From Klebsiella sp. BIGb0407 (GTDB taxonomy: Bacteria > Pseudomonadota > Gammaproteobacteria > Enterobacterales > Enterobacteriaceae), in assembly GCF_024807845.1 (NCBI RefSeq), contig NZ_JANUEQ010000005.1, forward strand, positions 124,001 to 188,000: a DNA stretch of 64,000 nt, written 5' to 3'. Below the pieces are notes generated by a model. The model saw only the letters and a list, made by a program, of their open reading frames with translations. It was not told the DNA's origin and ran no database searches. The position numbers and the translations under genes were made by a program. Shown one piece after another: positions 20,882 to 29,616 of the stretch; the first letter of the stretch is position 1; each line of letters opens with the position of its first letter.

Positions 20882-23053
20882 ATGTCAGGTGTAAACATTC
20901 ACAGAGATAGCCTTAATCTGAAGGCATTTCGCCCGTCATTACTGGCGATATGTACTGCGCTGGCTTTAGCTCCTGCAGCGCAAGCCGCAGATTCGGATCT
21001 GCCAGAAGATACTGTGATTGTTAAGGCTCAGGCAGGGGATCCGCTTAAAGGGCAGGCTGAAGACTACAACGTTAAAACCACGACTACCGGAACCAAGTTA
21101 TTACTGGTATCGCGTGATATTCCACAGTCAGTCAGCGTTATCAGCCAGCAGCGTATCGAAGATCAGCAGCTTGATACCATCGGTGAAGTACTGAATAACG
21201 TTACCGGAATAACGGAAAAGCTGGTGGATACGAGTCGGGTAACCTATTTCTCGCGTGGCTACTTTATCAGTAACTATGCCTATGACGATATGCCGACCCA
21301 GATCAGTGATGTCTGGGATTTTGGCGATACCGGCATGGATACCGCTGTTTATGAAAATATTGAAGTGGTACGGGGTGCGGCCGGGCTGATGAGTGGCACC
21401 GGAAACCCGTCTGCCTATATCAATATGGTGCGTAAACATGCTGACAGCCGTGAGTTTAAAGCCAATGTTTCCGCCACTTATGGAAGCTGGAATAAACAGC
21501 GTTATGTCGCCGATCTCTCTGCGCCCCTGACTGAAAACGGTAATGTTCGCGGCCGTGTCATTGCGGGTTATCAGGACAATGATACCTGGGTGGATAAATA
21601 CCATTACCGGAAGAAGTTTCTCTACGGCGTTGTTGATGCTGACCTGACAGAATCAACGGTATTATCGCTAGGTTACGGTTATCAGAGCAGCGATGAAGAC
21701 AGCCCGACCTGGGGTGGTTTACCGACCTGGTATGCGGACGGCAGCCGGACTGACTTTGGCCGCAGCGCAACAACGGCACCAGACTGGGCTTACTCTAATA
21801 AAAATAGCTATAACGTCTTTGCCAACCTGGTACAGCGCTTTGACAATGGCTGGGAAGCCCGGGTTAACCTGCTGCATGCCCAGAGTAAGTTCGACTCGAA
21901 ATTGATGTATGTTTATAGCTTCCCGGATAAAGTGACCGGTGCTGGTGTGACAGGTTATGGAGGCTGGAACCAGGGCGAGCGTAAACAGGACTCGGTTGAT
22001 GCCTTTGTGCGTGGTGGCTTTGATCTCTTTGATCGTCAGCATGAGCTAGTGATTGGCACCAGTTTCAGCCGGCAGAATAACCGTTATGATAACTCTCAGC
22101 CTGTTGGGGGCGCTATTCCTATGCCGAGTTATTATCAAGATGTCGCCGATCCGACGTGGTCTCCGTTTACCCTCTACAGTAAAGATACTGTACGTCAGCA
22201 GGCTGTCTATACCGCAGCCCGTTTCTCGCTGGCGGACCCACTCCACTTAATCGCTGGTCTGCGTTATAGCGAGTGGAATGCCGATTATAATCCAACCTCA
22301 GCCCCGCAAACGAGTCTGAGTAATAAGCAGCATAATGTCACTCCTTATGCCGGCCTTATCTATGATATAGACGATACCTGGTCGGCTTATACCAGCTACA
22401 CCTCTATCTTCCAGCCGACCGATAAGCGCGATATCAACGGCGATTATCTCGATCCGGCGACCGGAAAGAGTTATGAAGCCGGGGTTAAGGCTGACTGGTT
22501 TAATACCCGCCTGACCACCTCACTGGCGATATTCCGTATTGAGCAAAATAATGTTGCTCAATCTACCGGTGCAATCGTCAACGGTAATCCGAATGAAACG
22601 GCCTATGAGTCAGTTGATGGAACCGTGAGTAAAGGTGCCGAATTTGAACTAAACGGTGCTCTGACCGATAACTGGCAGCTGACATTCGGTGCATCACGCT
22701 TTGTGGCAACCGATAAAAATAATAAAGCGGTGAACTCAGACCAACCACGTACCACGGCGAAACTGTTTACCCGCTATAACCTGCCAATGCTGCCTGAAGT
22801 CACCGTCGGCGGTGGCGTTAACTGGCAGAATAAAACCTGGAATGACACTACTGGGCCACAAGGGGCAACGCGTATCGAACAAGGTAGCTATGCGATAGTG
22901 GATCTGTTTACCCGCTATCAAATGACCAAGAACTTTGCCGTACAGGCGAACGTCAATAACCTGTTTGATAAAGAGTATGATAGCTGGTTATCTGAATATA
23001 TAGTCTATGGCGCGCCACGTAGCGTTTCTGTTACCGCAAGCTATGACTTTTAA
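20882..23053 (+). CDS. fhuE: FhuE-like TonB-dependent siderophore receptor
   Basis: A 723-residue outer-membrane receptor. It has a signal peptide ending near AQAADS, a TonB box EDTVIVKA, a plug domain beginning RDIPQSVSVISQQRIEDQQL, and a C-terminal beta-barrel ending in phenylalanine (ASYDF). Long segments match E. coli FhuE, which takes up ferric coprogen and rhodotorulic acid: NPSAYINMVRKHADSREFK, YGSWNKQRYVADL, YTSIFQP and NLFDKEYDS. Hydroxamate siderophore uptake is therefore likely. No transport genes are adjacent; the Fhu-type ABC system must be elsewhere, or the operon near 36-39 kb may serve. A terminator follows. Confidence 0.9.
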   Translation: MSGVNIHRDSLNLKAFRPSLLAICTALALAPAAQAADSDLPEDTVIVKAQAGDPLKGQAEDYNVKTTTTGTKLLLVSRDIPQSVSVISQQRIEDQQLDTIGEVLNNVTGITEKLVDTSRVTYFSRGYFISNYAYDDMPTQISDVWDFGDTGMDTAVYENIEVVRGAAGLMSGTGNPSAYINMVRKHADSREFKANVSATYGSWNKQRYVADLSAPLTENGNVRGRVIAGYQDNDTWVDKYHYRKKFLYGVVDADLTESTVLSLGYGYQSSDEDSPTWGGLPTWYADGSRTDFGRSATTAPDWAYSNKNSYNVFANLVQRFDNGWEARVNLLHAQSKFDSKLMYVYSFPDKVTGAGVTGYGGWNQGERKQDSVDAFVRGGFDLFDRQHELVIGTSFSRQNNRYDNSQPVGGAIPMPSYYQDVADPTWSPFTLYSKDTVRQQAVYTAARFSLADPLHLIAGLRYSEWNADYNPTSAPQTSLSNKQHNVTPYAGLIYDIDDTWSAYTSYTSIFQPTDKRDINGDYLDPATGKSYEAGVKADWFNTRLTTSLAIFRIEQNNVAQSTGAIVNGNPNETAYESVDGTVSKGAEFELNGALTDNWQLTFGASRFVATDKNNKAVNSDQPRTTAKLFTRYNLPMLPEVTVGGGVNWQNKTWNDTTGPQGATRIEQGSYAIVDLFTRYQMTKNFAVQANVNNLFDKEYDSWLSEYIVYGAPRSVSVTASYDF

Positions 23054-23074
23054 TTTCTAGTCGGCGTTCTCTAA

Positions 23075-23110
23075 AAACCCTGTACCTGCTGGCACAGGGT
23101 TTTTTATTTT
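23075..23110 (+). terminator. Intrinsic terminator after the fhuE-like gene
   Basis: ACCCTGT and ACAGGGT pair around a 10-nt loop, followed by TTTTTATTTT. Confidence 0.88.
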
Positions 23111-23203
23111 AAATCATAAAAAAGACGACAATAATAATGTCGTCTTAATAGGGTATAAATAAGTGCCATTAACAGGTCAGGTCACGGCCTTCTCGTAGTT
23201 AAT

Positions 23204-24058
23204 TCAAATATGATTATTCGGATATAACATGAAATATTTTTGTGTTAATAGATAATTATTTGGATATTCAGAGAGATATCTTTTTAGCAGAGTCAGCGGC
23301 TCACTGAGCGGTAGATTTCCCTGGCGATAATCATGGATAACCCGACAGAGTTCACTTCTTTGTTCAGCACTCTGCTGGCGATTAAAATAGCCCTGAATAT
23401 GCATCATCACGTTAACGTGATTTTCGCATGATGCAGGCTGCTGCAAGATGACCATTAGCTTTTTTCGATAGGCGACAAAAAATTCATCTAAATCTTTCCA
23501 CTGATGAATTTTAGCGACAAAAGGACCTATTTCCCGGTAACCGGGCTGATTATGCGCCAGTAACACCAGTTTATAACGACTATGGAAATCTATCAGTATG
23601 TGGCGTGTAAGCTGTTGTGTCCTGAGCTGGTTGAGCTCACTCAGTGCAGAAACACAAATAATAAAATTTTCACGTAGCGCAGCGCTGCTCAACTGCTCAC
23701 TTTTTATCAAGGGAACCCAAGGGTATTGTTCTTCCATTCTGGCGCTCAATAATGCCTGATATTTTCCCGTATCCGGATATCTTTCACTTTGTTCAGCGAT
23801 ATCTTCTGAACCCTCACTCATAGAATGCTGACCGATAATCAGCCCGTTCAAGTCACCTGGCTGTTGCAGCTTATTTGCGATGGTATAGATAAAACGGGGA
23901 ACAGGTAAGGGGATAACAGAGGCAGAATCGACGGCAATACACTGTGTCTTGGCCACAAGCTCAGTCAGCAATCTTTGAGCAGACGTATCACCTTGCTGTA
24001 AGCCGACCTGCAATCCGGTCAGATTTTCACTGATTCCGGTTTTTGGTTTACTCATCAT
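23204..24058 (-). CDS. DUF1722 (YbgA-like) protein with a distinct N-terminal region
   Basis: A 284-residue protein. The C-terminal half (about 150-280) matches DUF1722/YbgA: HILIDFHSRYKLVLLAHNQPGYREIGPFVA, then HVNVMMHIQGYFNRQQS and the end EYPNNYLLTQKYF. In many bacteria this domain follows DUF523, and in E. coli ybgA lies beside the photolyase gene. The first 130 residues here look like neither a DUF523 domain nor a membrane domain, and I do not recognise them. No signal peptide is visible. It lies downstream of a MerR/MlrA-like regulator on the same strand, with a large dyad before its start. Function unknown; a light- or stress-linked role is only inferred from relatives. Confidence 0.75.
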   Translation of the reverse strand: MMSKPKTGISENLTGLQVGLQQGDTSAQRLLTELVAKTQCIAVDSASVIPLPVPRFIYTIANKLQQPGDLNGLIIGQHSMSEGSEDIAEQSERYPDTGKYQALLSARMEEQYPWVPLIKSEQLSSAALRENFIICVSALSELNQLRTQQLTRHILIDFHSRYKLVLLAHNQPGYREIGPFVAKIHQWKDLDEFFVAYRKKLMVILQQPASCENHVNVMMHIQGYFNRQQSAEQRSELCRVIHDYRQGNLPLSEPLTLLKRYLSEYPNNYLLTQKYFMLYPNNHI

Positions 24059-24140
24059 GATGATATTCCTCTACAAATAGCCTTCACTTCAACAATGGAA
24101 ACGACTATCCCAAAGCGCAGAATATGAGCTCCCGAACCAC

Positions 24141-24174
24141 AAACTTACACAAATTAATATTTTTGTCCAAGTTT
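24141..24174. promoter_or_regulatory. Dyad operator upstream of the DUF1722 gene
   Basis: Arms AAACTTACACAAA (24141-24153) and TTTGTCCAAGTTT (24162-24174) are complementary except for two central positions, with an 8-bp AT spacer. Long spaced dyads suit MerR-family dimers, and the neighbouring MlrA-like protein is the obvious candidate. The rest of 24059-24269 shows no gene. Confidence 0.5.
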
Positions 24175-24269
24175 TAAAATGTAAAGTTTAACATAAGTAT
24201 TATTATCATATGGTTATATTGTTCAACCTGGAAACTGAAGAGGAGGGCAACTGGTGGCAGTGAATGAGT

Positions 24270-24998
24270 CTAGAGGATGACTATCTCGAGAGATTTAATG
24301 CTGTCCTGCCATTGTCGGGTTTGTTTGAGCCGGGCGGGAGAGGGTTTTTCTGTAGTGACCAGGAGCCAGTGATGCTCGGGGAACATATCCAGTGCGAGCA
24401 TATCGGGCAAATGGGGCAAAATATCGATACGCTTATTCTGACCGGTACGTTGAAGCGCTTCCAGCCATACCTCGCCGGCATCTGTTAAATGCCAGCCGCT
24501 GATCAGGTAGTTTTCGCCTGGCGTTTTTTTGTCACCCTCGATACAAAAAGAGGTATAGGCAATGATAAGCCCGTCCAGTATTTCCCTGAGAGTGATAGTT
24601 GTAGCAAGGTTCGCTGATATTTTTCTGCGTAACGGTCGGAGTAACTGAGTCACTAACTCTTCTCTTGGATACTCGCGCCCGGAATCATAAATGATGTGTC
24701 TGGCTGCATCGATACGACCGGCAGTCAGCTGTTGTAGTAGTTTTTCTTGCAGAACTACCCATTGGTTCGCGTATTCTTCTTCTGGCCTGTCGAGCAGCAT
24801 TTTTACTTTACTGACAGGGACGCCTTTTTTTAGCCAGTCCAGAATATTCAATGCTTGCTGGATATCGTCATCACTATAAAGCCGATGTCCTCCATCTGAG
24901 CGCTGGGGCTTAAGCAAACCATAACGTCGCTGCCATGCGCGTAATGTTGTCGCATTAATACCACAGAGTTTTGCAAACTCACCGATAGAGTAATACAT
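24270..24998 (-). CDS. MlrA-like MerR-family transcriptional regulator
   Basis: A 242-residue regulator similar in size and sequence to E. coli MlrA (243 residues), an activator of the curli regulator csgD. The N-terminal winged helix YSIGEFAKLCGINATTLRAWQRRYGLLKPQRSDGGHRLYSDDDI is nearly the MlrA/BluR consensus. It is followed by a dimerisation helix and a C-terminal region of the B12-binding-like family without an evident cobalamin His motif. A recognisable relative also exists in BluR, so MlrA orthology is likely but not certain. The DUF1722 gene follows about 210 bp downstream on the same strand. Confidence 0.82.
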   Translation of the reverse strand: MYYSIGEFAKLCGINATTLRAWQRRYGLLKPQRSDGGHRLYSDDDIQQALNILDWLKKGVPVSKVKMLLDRPEEEYANQWVVLQEKLLQQLTAGRIDAARHIIYDSGREYPREELVTQLLRPLRRKISANLATTITLREILDGLIIAYTSFCIEGDKKTPGENYLISGWHLTDAGEVWLEALQRTGQNKRIDILPHLPDMLALDMFPEHHWLLVTTEKPSPARLKQTRQWQDSIKSLEIVIL

Positions 24999-25151
24999 CA
25001 GCCATCCCGTCCCAGAATATTTGGCCTACTATACTACGAAAGAAATAACCTTAGAAACCTCAATAGAAACCGTTATATCAGTTGGTTACCATAAAAAAGA
25101 ACATGGGAAACTATTCGCTATATCGATTGGACAGACTTCGGAACATGCTTA

Positions 25152-26159
25152 CTACTCGGCTATTCTTTCAGCAATAGAATCTCTTATTACCAGAGTGCCT
25201 CGATGGGCAGGAAAAAGAACGGGCGTATCGGACGGCGACAGCAGGATCTGTAACGCATCTTTAATCATTTGGTCCATCGGTATATGGACGGTGGTCAAGG
25301 CCGGTGTGAAATAACGACCAAGAGGCGCATCATCGAATCCGGCAACCGAGATATCTGCGGGAATAGCGTAGCCATGCTCGGTAAACGCTTTAATCGCACC
25401 CATCGCCATATCGTCATTGGCAGCTAACACACAGGTAAAGCCAGGGTTATTTTTCAGCAACTCCAGCCCGGCCTTATAGCCACTTTCAGGACGATAGTTA
25501 CCATGAACAATTAAGCTTTCATCCGGAATAATACCGGCTTTTTCCAGTGCATCACGATATCCCTGTAGACGCTTTTCCCCCGTTGGAGAACCTGGAACGC
25601 CAGCAATAAAAGCAATTCGTCGATGTCCTTTTTCCAATAAATGATTGACCATCTGAGCGCTGCATAATTGATTATCGACAAAAACTGAATTTGCACGGTT
25701 ACGTTTTAGTTCCCGGTTGATAACCATAATAGGCACACTGCTTGCGTCAATTATATCGTCCAGCTCATCAACGGTTAAATATTTAGGATAGATCATGATG
25801 GCTTCGCAGCGTAACTGAAGCAGTAAGTTGATGGCATTTTGTTCATCTTCACGACAATGTTTACCGTCAGCTAACACCAGTTGTCGCTGATGCTGTTCGC
25901 TACAGGTAGCTGCCTGATAGGTCATTGAGGAAAAGAAGGGTCCGTCATAGAGCCCATTGGTAATGACCAGACCCACGGAGTTTGACTCATTGGTTGCCAG
26001 CCGGCGTGCTAATAAATTAGGACGGTAACCTGTTTCTTCTATCGCTTTGTTAATACGTTCTTTAACGTTATGACTAACGACAACCTTACCATTCAGCGCT
26101 CTGGACACTGTTGCTTTTGAAACGCCGGCCTTTTTTGCCACATCCAGTATTGTAACCAT
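25152..26159 (-). CDS. LacI-family repressor, AscG-like
   Basis: A 335-residue LacI/GalR regulator. The N-terminal helix-turn-helix is MVTILDVAKKAGVSKATVSRALNGKVVVS, followed by the hinge helix RPNLLARRLAT and a periplasmic-binding-protein-like effector domain (NGLYDGPFFSS, VLAANDDMAMGAIKAF, DDAPLGRYFTPALTTV). It resembles E. coli AscG, which represses the cryptic beta-glucoside genes ascFB. I chose ATG 26159 rather than the upstream in-frame start because GAGGA sits seven bases before it and the helix-turn-helix begins there. It lies downstream of, and codirectional with, the PTS gene whose promoter carries matching LacI-type operators. Confidence 0.88.
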   Translation of the reverse strand: MVTILDVAKKAGVSKATVSRALNGKVVVSHNVKERINKAIEETGYRPNLLARRLATNESNSVGLVITNGLYDGPFFSSMTYQAATCSEQHQRQLVLADGKHCREDEQNAINLLLQLRCEAIMIYPKYLTVDELDDIIDASSVPIMVINRELKRNRANSVFVDNQLCSAQMVNHLLEKGHRRIAFIAGVPGSPTGEKRLQGYRDALEKAGIIPDESLIVHGNYRPESGYKAGLELLKNNPGFTCVLAANDDMAMGAIKAFTEHGYAIPADISVAGFDDAPLGRYFTPALTTVHIPMDQMIKDALQILLSPSDTPVLFPAHRGTLVIRDSIAERIAE

Positions 26160-26263
26160 AGCATTCCTCAGCGCTGAAGATTTCATAGAAGGGGGAGTAA
26201 ATTTACCCGGACATTCTATCTGTATCGCAGGGTCTATGCGACATCGGCCTGGACAGAATATGT

Positions 26264-26296
26264 GGCAGAGCACGGCTATTTTTAGCGTGCTCTGCC
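26264..26296 (-). terminator. Hairpin between the PTS gene and its repressor gene
   Basis: GGCAGAGCACG and CGTGCTCTGCC form an 11-bp stem that extends further with one bulge around a T-rich loop. It lies just after the stop of the PTS gene. No U-run follows in the direction of transcription, so it may give partial termination or protect the upstream mRNA. Confidence 0.55.
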
Positions 26297-26311
26297 AGTG
26301 AACACCAGGAA

Positions 26312-28204
26312 TCAGGAGACGGTCATTAGCGGCATTTTCTGCCCAATTTCACCCTCAGATTGCTCGATAGCCAGTGTGTATTCATCACTATTGATGATTA
26401 ATACCGGCGTGGTTAATTCATATCCTGCGGCTTCAATCGCTTCTTTATCGAAGCGCAGTAACGGAGTACCTGTTGTCACCCAGTCACCTTCTTTGACCAG
26501 CGGCGTAAAGTACTGCCCTTGTAAATTCACGGTATTCAGCCCAACGTGGATCAGCAGTTCAGCACCATTCTCACAGGTCAGGCCAATGGCATGATGGGAC
26601 TCAATCAGCGTTTCCACTTTAGCATCGCAAGGTGCAACGACCAGACCTTCACTTGGTTGAATCGCTACACCATCACCCAGTACCTTCTGAGAGAAAGCTT
26701 CGTCAGCAACATTTTCCAGTGGAATAACGGTGCCGTGCATTGGGCTGAGAATCGCCAGAGGTGTTTTGACGGCAACAGATTCGGTATTTGATTTATTTTC
26801 TGTTTTAGCAGGGGCTGATGAAGTGCTCTCTTCTGCTACCGGGTCGTTAAAACCAACAAACTGCACCAGAACAATGGTCAGAACAATCGCAGTCGCACTA
26901 CCCACAACTTCGCCAATAAATGACATAGGGGCATCCGGGCTAATGGAGTTGACGATAGTCAGTAAGCCTGGCAAGCCAGCGTAGGCATAGTAAAGCGAAC
27001 CAAACATACTCGCGACTACCGCACCGACTGCACCACCAATACAGCCACAGATGAATGGCTTTTTAAAACGTAATGTCACACCGTAAATAGCAGGTTCAGT
27101 AATACCAAAGATGGCGGTCACACCGGCAGATAAAGATGTGGTTTTCAGCTCTCTGTTGCGTGTTTTCAGGAAAACACCAAACACGGCAGCCATCTGACCA
27201 ATAACGGCGATGGTCTGATAAGCCTGGAAGGAGTCGTACCCATTGGCATCAAAGTTCGCCATAATCACCGGGGTGATACCCCAGTGAACACCAAAGATAA
27301 CAATGACTTGCCACACTCCGCCAATAACTGCAGCAGCCAGAGCAGGGGCTGCGTTAAATAAGACGTTATAGCCACTGGCGATACCCATCGCGGCCCAGGT
27401 GGTGATAGGGCCGATAGCGATTAGCGTTAGTGGAACGATGATCACGAAGCAAATCAGTGGCGTAAAGAGTGCTGAAACAACACTAGGTAGAATACGGTCA
27501 ACACGTTTTTCCAGCCATGACAGCGCCCATACCAGGAACAGAGGAGGAAGAACAGATGAGGTATAGACGGTTTTAGCTAACGGGAAAAACAGGAAAGTCA
27601 CGGTATCGCCGCTGGCAATTCTACCGGCCATCGCGGTCCAGTCAGGGTTAATCAATGCGCAACAGCACAGCACCGCAATGTAGGGGTTACATTTGAAGTG
27701 ACGCGCTGCGGTAATTGCGATAAACACCGGTAAAAAGGCAAAAGGTGTCCATGACATAAAGTTCAGAATAGCGAAGGTATCACTTGCTTTGATGCCATCA
27801 TCAATCAAGGATACAACTATCAATATACCCTGCAAAATCCCTGCAGCTGCCAGAATATAAATAATCGGGGCGAAGACCGCCGACATGGTGGCAATCACGC
27901 GGTCAAGCCAGCGAGTCTTAACCGGTGCTGCATTAGCGCTGTGGTTATCACCTACCAGGTCATTCATTGCATTAAATACATCAGCAACGTGGGTTCCGAT
28001 AACTACCTGAAACTGACCACCGCTTTCTACAACGGCAATGACGCCGGGTAAGCTTTGTATTTTGCTTTTGGCCTCCGCGGGCGTTTCATTTAGCACTAAG
28101 CGTAAACGCGTCGCACAGCGGGAGAAGCCGTTAATGTTTTGTTCTCCCCCAACCTCACGAAGGATATCCTTCGCTAATGCGCTGTAATCTCTGATGGCTG
28201 TCAT
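26312..28204 (-). CDS. PTS beta-glucoside-type permease, EIIBCA (BglF/AscF-like)
   Basis: A 630-residue sugar phosphotransferase permease with fused domains. IIB comes first (about 1-90; phosphorylated cysteine in GFSRCATRLRLVL). IIC follows (about 110-450; ten or so membrane segments, including the sugar-site block GITEPAIYGV). IIA is last (about 490-630; HGTVIPL near its start and active-site histidine in LLIHVGLNTVNLQGQYF). It imports and phosphorylates a beta-glucoside or related sugar. No phospho-glycosidase is adjacent; the only one in the window is 32 kb away with its own PTS. Twin CCGG-centred operators lie upstream, and a LacI-type repressor gene follows. AAAGG precedes the ATG. Confidence 0.9.
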   Translation of the reverse strand: MTAIRDYSALAKDILREVGGEQNINGFSRCATRLRLVLNETPAEAKSKIQSLPGVIAVVESGGQFQVVIGTHVADVFNAMNDLVGDNHSANAAPVKTRWLDRVIATMSAVFAPIIYILAAAGILQGILIVVSLIDDGIKASDTFAILNFMSWTPFAFLPVFIAITAARHFKCNPYIAVLCCCALINPDWTAMAGRIASGDTVTFLFFPLAKTVYTSSVLPPLFLVWALSWLEKRVDRILPSVVSALFTPLICFVIIVPLTLIAIGPITTWAAMGIASGYNVLFNAAPALAAAVIGGVWQVIVIFGVHWGITPVIMANFDANGYDSFQAYQTIAVIGQMAAVFGVFLKTRNRELKTTSLSAGVTAIFGITEPAIYGVTLRFKKPFICGCIGGAVGAVVASMFGSLYYAYAGLPGLLTIVNSISPDAPMSFIGEVVGSATAIVLTIVLVQFVGFNDPVAEESTSSAPAKTENKSNTESVAVKTPLAILSPMHGTVIPLENVADEAFSQKVLGDGVAIQPSEGLVVAPCDAKVETLIESHHAIGLTCENGAELLIHVGLNTVNLQGQYFTPLVKEGDWVTTGTPLLRFDKEAIEAAGYELTTPVLIINSDEYTLAIEQSEGEIGQKMPLMTVS

Positions 28205-28245
28205 TTTAGCGGCCTTTTATTAATTATTGAGAATGACTGACTGAG

Positions 28246-28295
28246 TGAAACCGGTTTCATCCTAGCAGTGACTTCCTTTCATGCAACCGGTTTCA
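28246..28295. promoter_or_regulatory. Twin LacI-family operators of the PTS gene
   Basis: TGAAACCGGTTTCA (28246-28259, perfect palindrome) and TGCAACCGGTTTCA (28282-28295, one change) lie 42-91 bp upstream of the PTS start, centres 36 bp apart. They are typical LacI/GalR operators and the neighbouring AscG-like repressor should bind them. Confidence 0.78.
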
Positions 28296-28773
28296 TGGTG
28301 AAAATGTGCACGATGTCACAAAGGAATTTGCAGCCAGTCTTTGATGCGTTATGTGAAGGGATTCTCACAAAGGTCGTTTGGTAGTGATAAAAATGCGGTA
28401 AGGTGAGAGATCATGATAAAGAATAGAGCACTAGCAGATATTTATAGAGATATCGGCAGTATAATATGCTGAAAATGTATATGAATATTCATCTGCCGTA
28501 TATATGCTCTCTATCACATATATTTTTGGTGCTGAATATTTATCCATTTTCAGGCAATGGTTGAGGAATTATCACCAGGCGATCGACATCACATAATGGA
28601 TAAAAATGTTGATTATTTAATATAAGTGTAACCTATGATGGTTTTTATTTATTCAAATGCAGAAGGATATAAATGAATAGGTAACTATCTCCACAATAGT
28701 TGATTATAACTATATTTTTTCTTAGATTTCAGCTAAAAAAAGTAAACTCATCACTCTGTGATAGTCACTATGA

Positions 28774-28832
28774 ACTAAAAAGAAAGCAGCTACCGACTTT
28801 GGCTGAGAAAGCCTCGAGACCTTCTTTTTAGT
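28774..28832. repeat. Closed stem-loop element with an inner hairpin
   Basis: Outer arms ACTAAAAAGAA (28774-28784) and TTCTTTTTAGT (28822-28832) are perfectly complementary, and GGCT/AGCC (28801-28813) forms an inner hairpin. Read rightward, the T-rich outer arm could also act as a weak terminator. A small RNA, terminator or miniature-element remnant are all possible. Confidence 0.4.
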
Positions 28833-29056
28833 ATTAAAGGTGTTTCTATAAGTATCCATAAACAATCAAATGATACTGGATAATATGAAGTAATTAAGAT
28901 TTTGAGATGTAGGTCTGTAATTTTTATTAAACCATTCAGAAACATGCATTCGCAGGAGGGGTAAACATTAAGTTGTGACGACAAGAAAGAATTGAGTCAA
29001 TTATAAATGATGTTTATACTATATCTCAGATATAGAGTACTTTATTATGAAATGAA

Positions 29057-29071
29057 CGGTAATGATTACCG
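29057..29071. promoter_or_regulatory. 7-1-7 palindrome
   Basis: CGGTAAT-G-ATTACCG is a perfect 15-bp inverted repeat with a single central base, about 120 bp upstream of the small ORF at 29192. It looks like an operator, but the regulator is not evident. Confidence 0.4.
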
Positions 29072-29191
29072 GCAGATAGGTCTTGTATAGTCTCATAGTT
29101 AAAACACTACCTCTTTGATTAACAATGTTATTTCTTAAAATTCGGATCCTGTTACAAAATACAGGCACTTATAGTGCTAAGGCAGGTAAAC

Positions 29192-29449
29192 ATGCATTGG
29201 ATTGCTGTCGATACTTTTACTCACCCGTCAAATAACTCATTTTTCTCCATTATCGCAGCAGAAAAACGGGCACACCTCATCTTGTGGTATGAATCGAAGA
29301 CCGCCTTATTACAAGGCGATATTCTGCATATCGATAGACACGTTATTTCGATAAACAAAGGCCCGCAGGCAATAATCTTATTGAATACCATGCCTTTTAC
29401 GCGAGATTTATGGCGAAATATTCGTATGCATCGAGAAGAAGTTAATTGA
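29192..29449 (+). CDS. Small hypothetical protein, 85 residues
   Basis: A short ORF beginning MHWIAVDTFTHPSNNSFFSII, preceded by AAGGCAGG seven or so bases before the ATG. An in-frame GTG at 29174 would extend it by six residues but has a poorer ribosome site. The product has no signal peptide or membrane segment. Alternating hydrophobic residues (HLILWYESKTALLQGDILHIDRHVISI) suggest a small beta-rich fold. I recognise no family. The next gene starts 168 bp later. It may be a genuine small gene or chance coding in low-GC DNA. Confidence 0.45.
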   Translation: MHWIAVDTFTHPSNNSFFSIIAAEKRAHLILWYESKTALLQGDILHIDRHVISINKGPQAIILLNTMPFTRDLWRNIRMHREEVN

Positions 29450-29616
29450 ATCCATATGAAATAATTAGCATATCGAACTAATTATTGCTGTAGTATGCTA
29501 CCTGAGAGGTTCGACAAAATTGAGCTCTGGATTACGCTCAACTACAGAATCTCTTTGCAGATCATATAATATGATAAACGAGACATTAAACGTTCACTCA
29601 CAGGGATGAATTTTGT

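Larger units (their letters stand above)
28296..29191. other. Long AT-rich intergenic region
   Basis: About 900 bp without a convincing gene. It contains a stem-loop element at 28774-28832 and a 7-1-7 palindrome at 29057-29071, listed separately. A 19-codon ORF starting at 28412 has a good ribosome site (AAGGTGAGAG) but no recognisable product. Low GC and lack of genes suggest accessory or decayed DNA. Confidence 0.5.

Noticed and set aside
25021-25314. 97-codon rightward frame
   Set aside because: Overlaps the end of the LacI-family gene on the opposite strand and has no coding features of its own.
28412-28471. 19-codon ORF with a strong ribosome site
   Set aside because: Too short to distinguish from chance; no regulated gene directly follows, so a leader-peptide role is unsupported.
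28790-28984. 64-codon leftward frame
   Set aside because: Overlaps the stem-loop element, lacks a ribosome site and gives no recognisable product.
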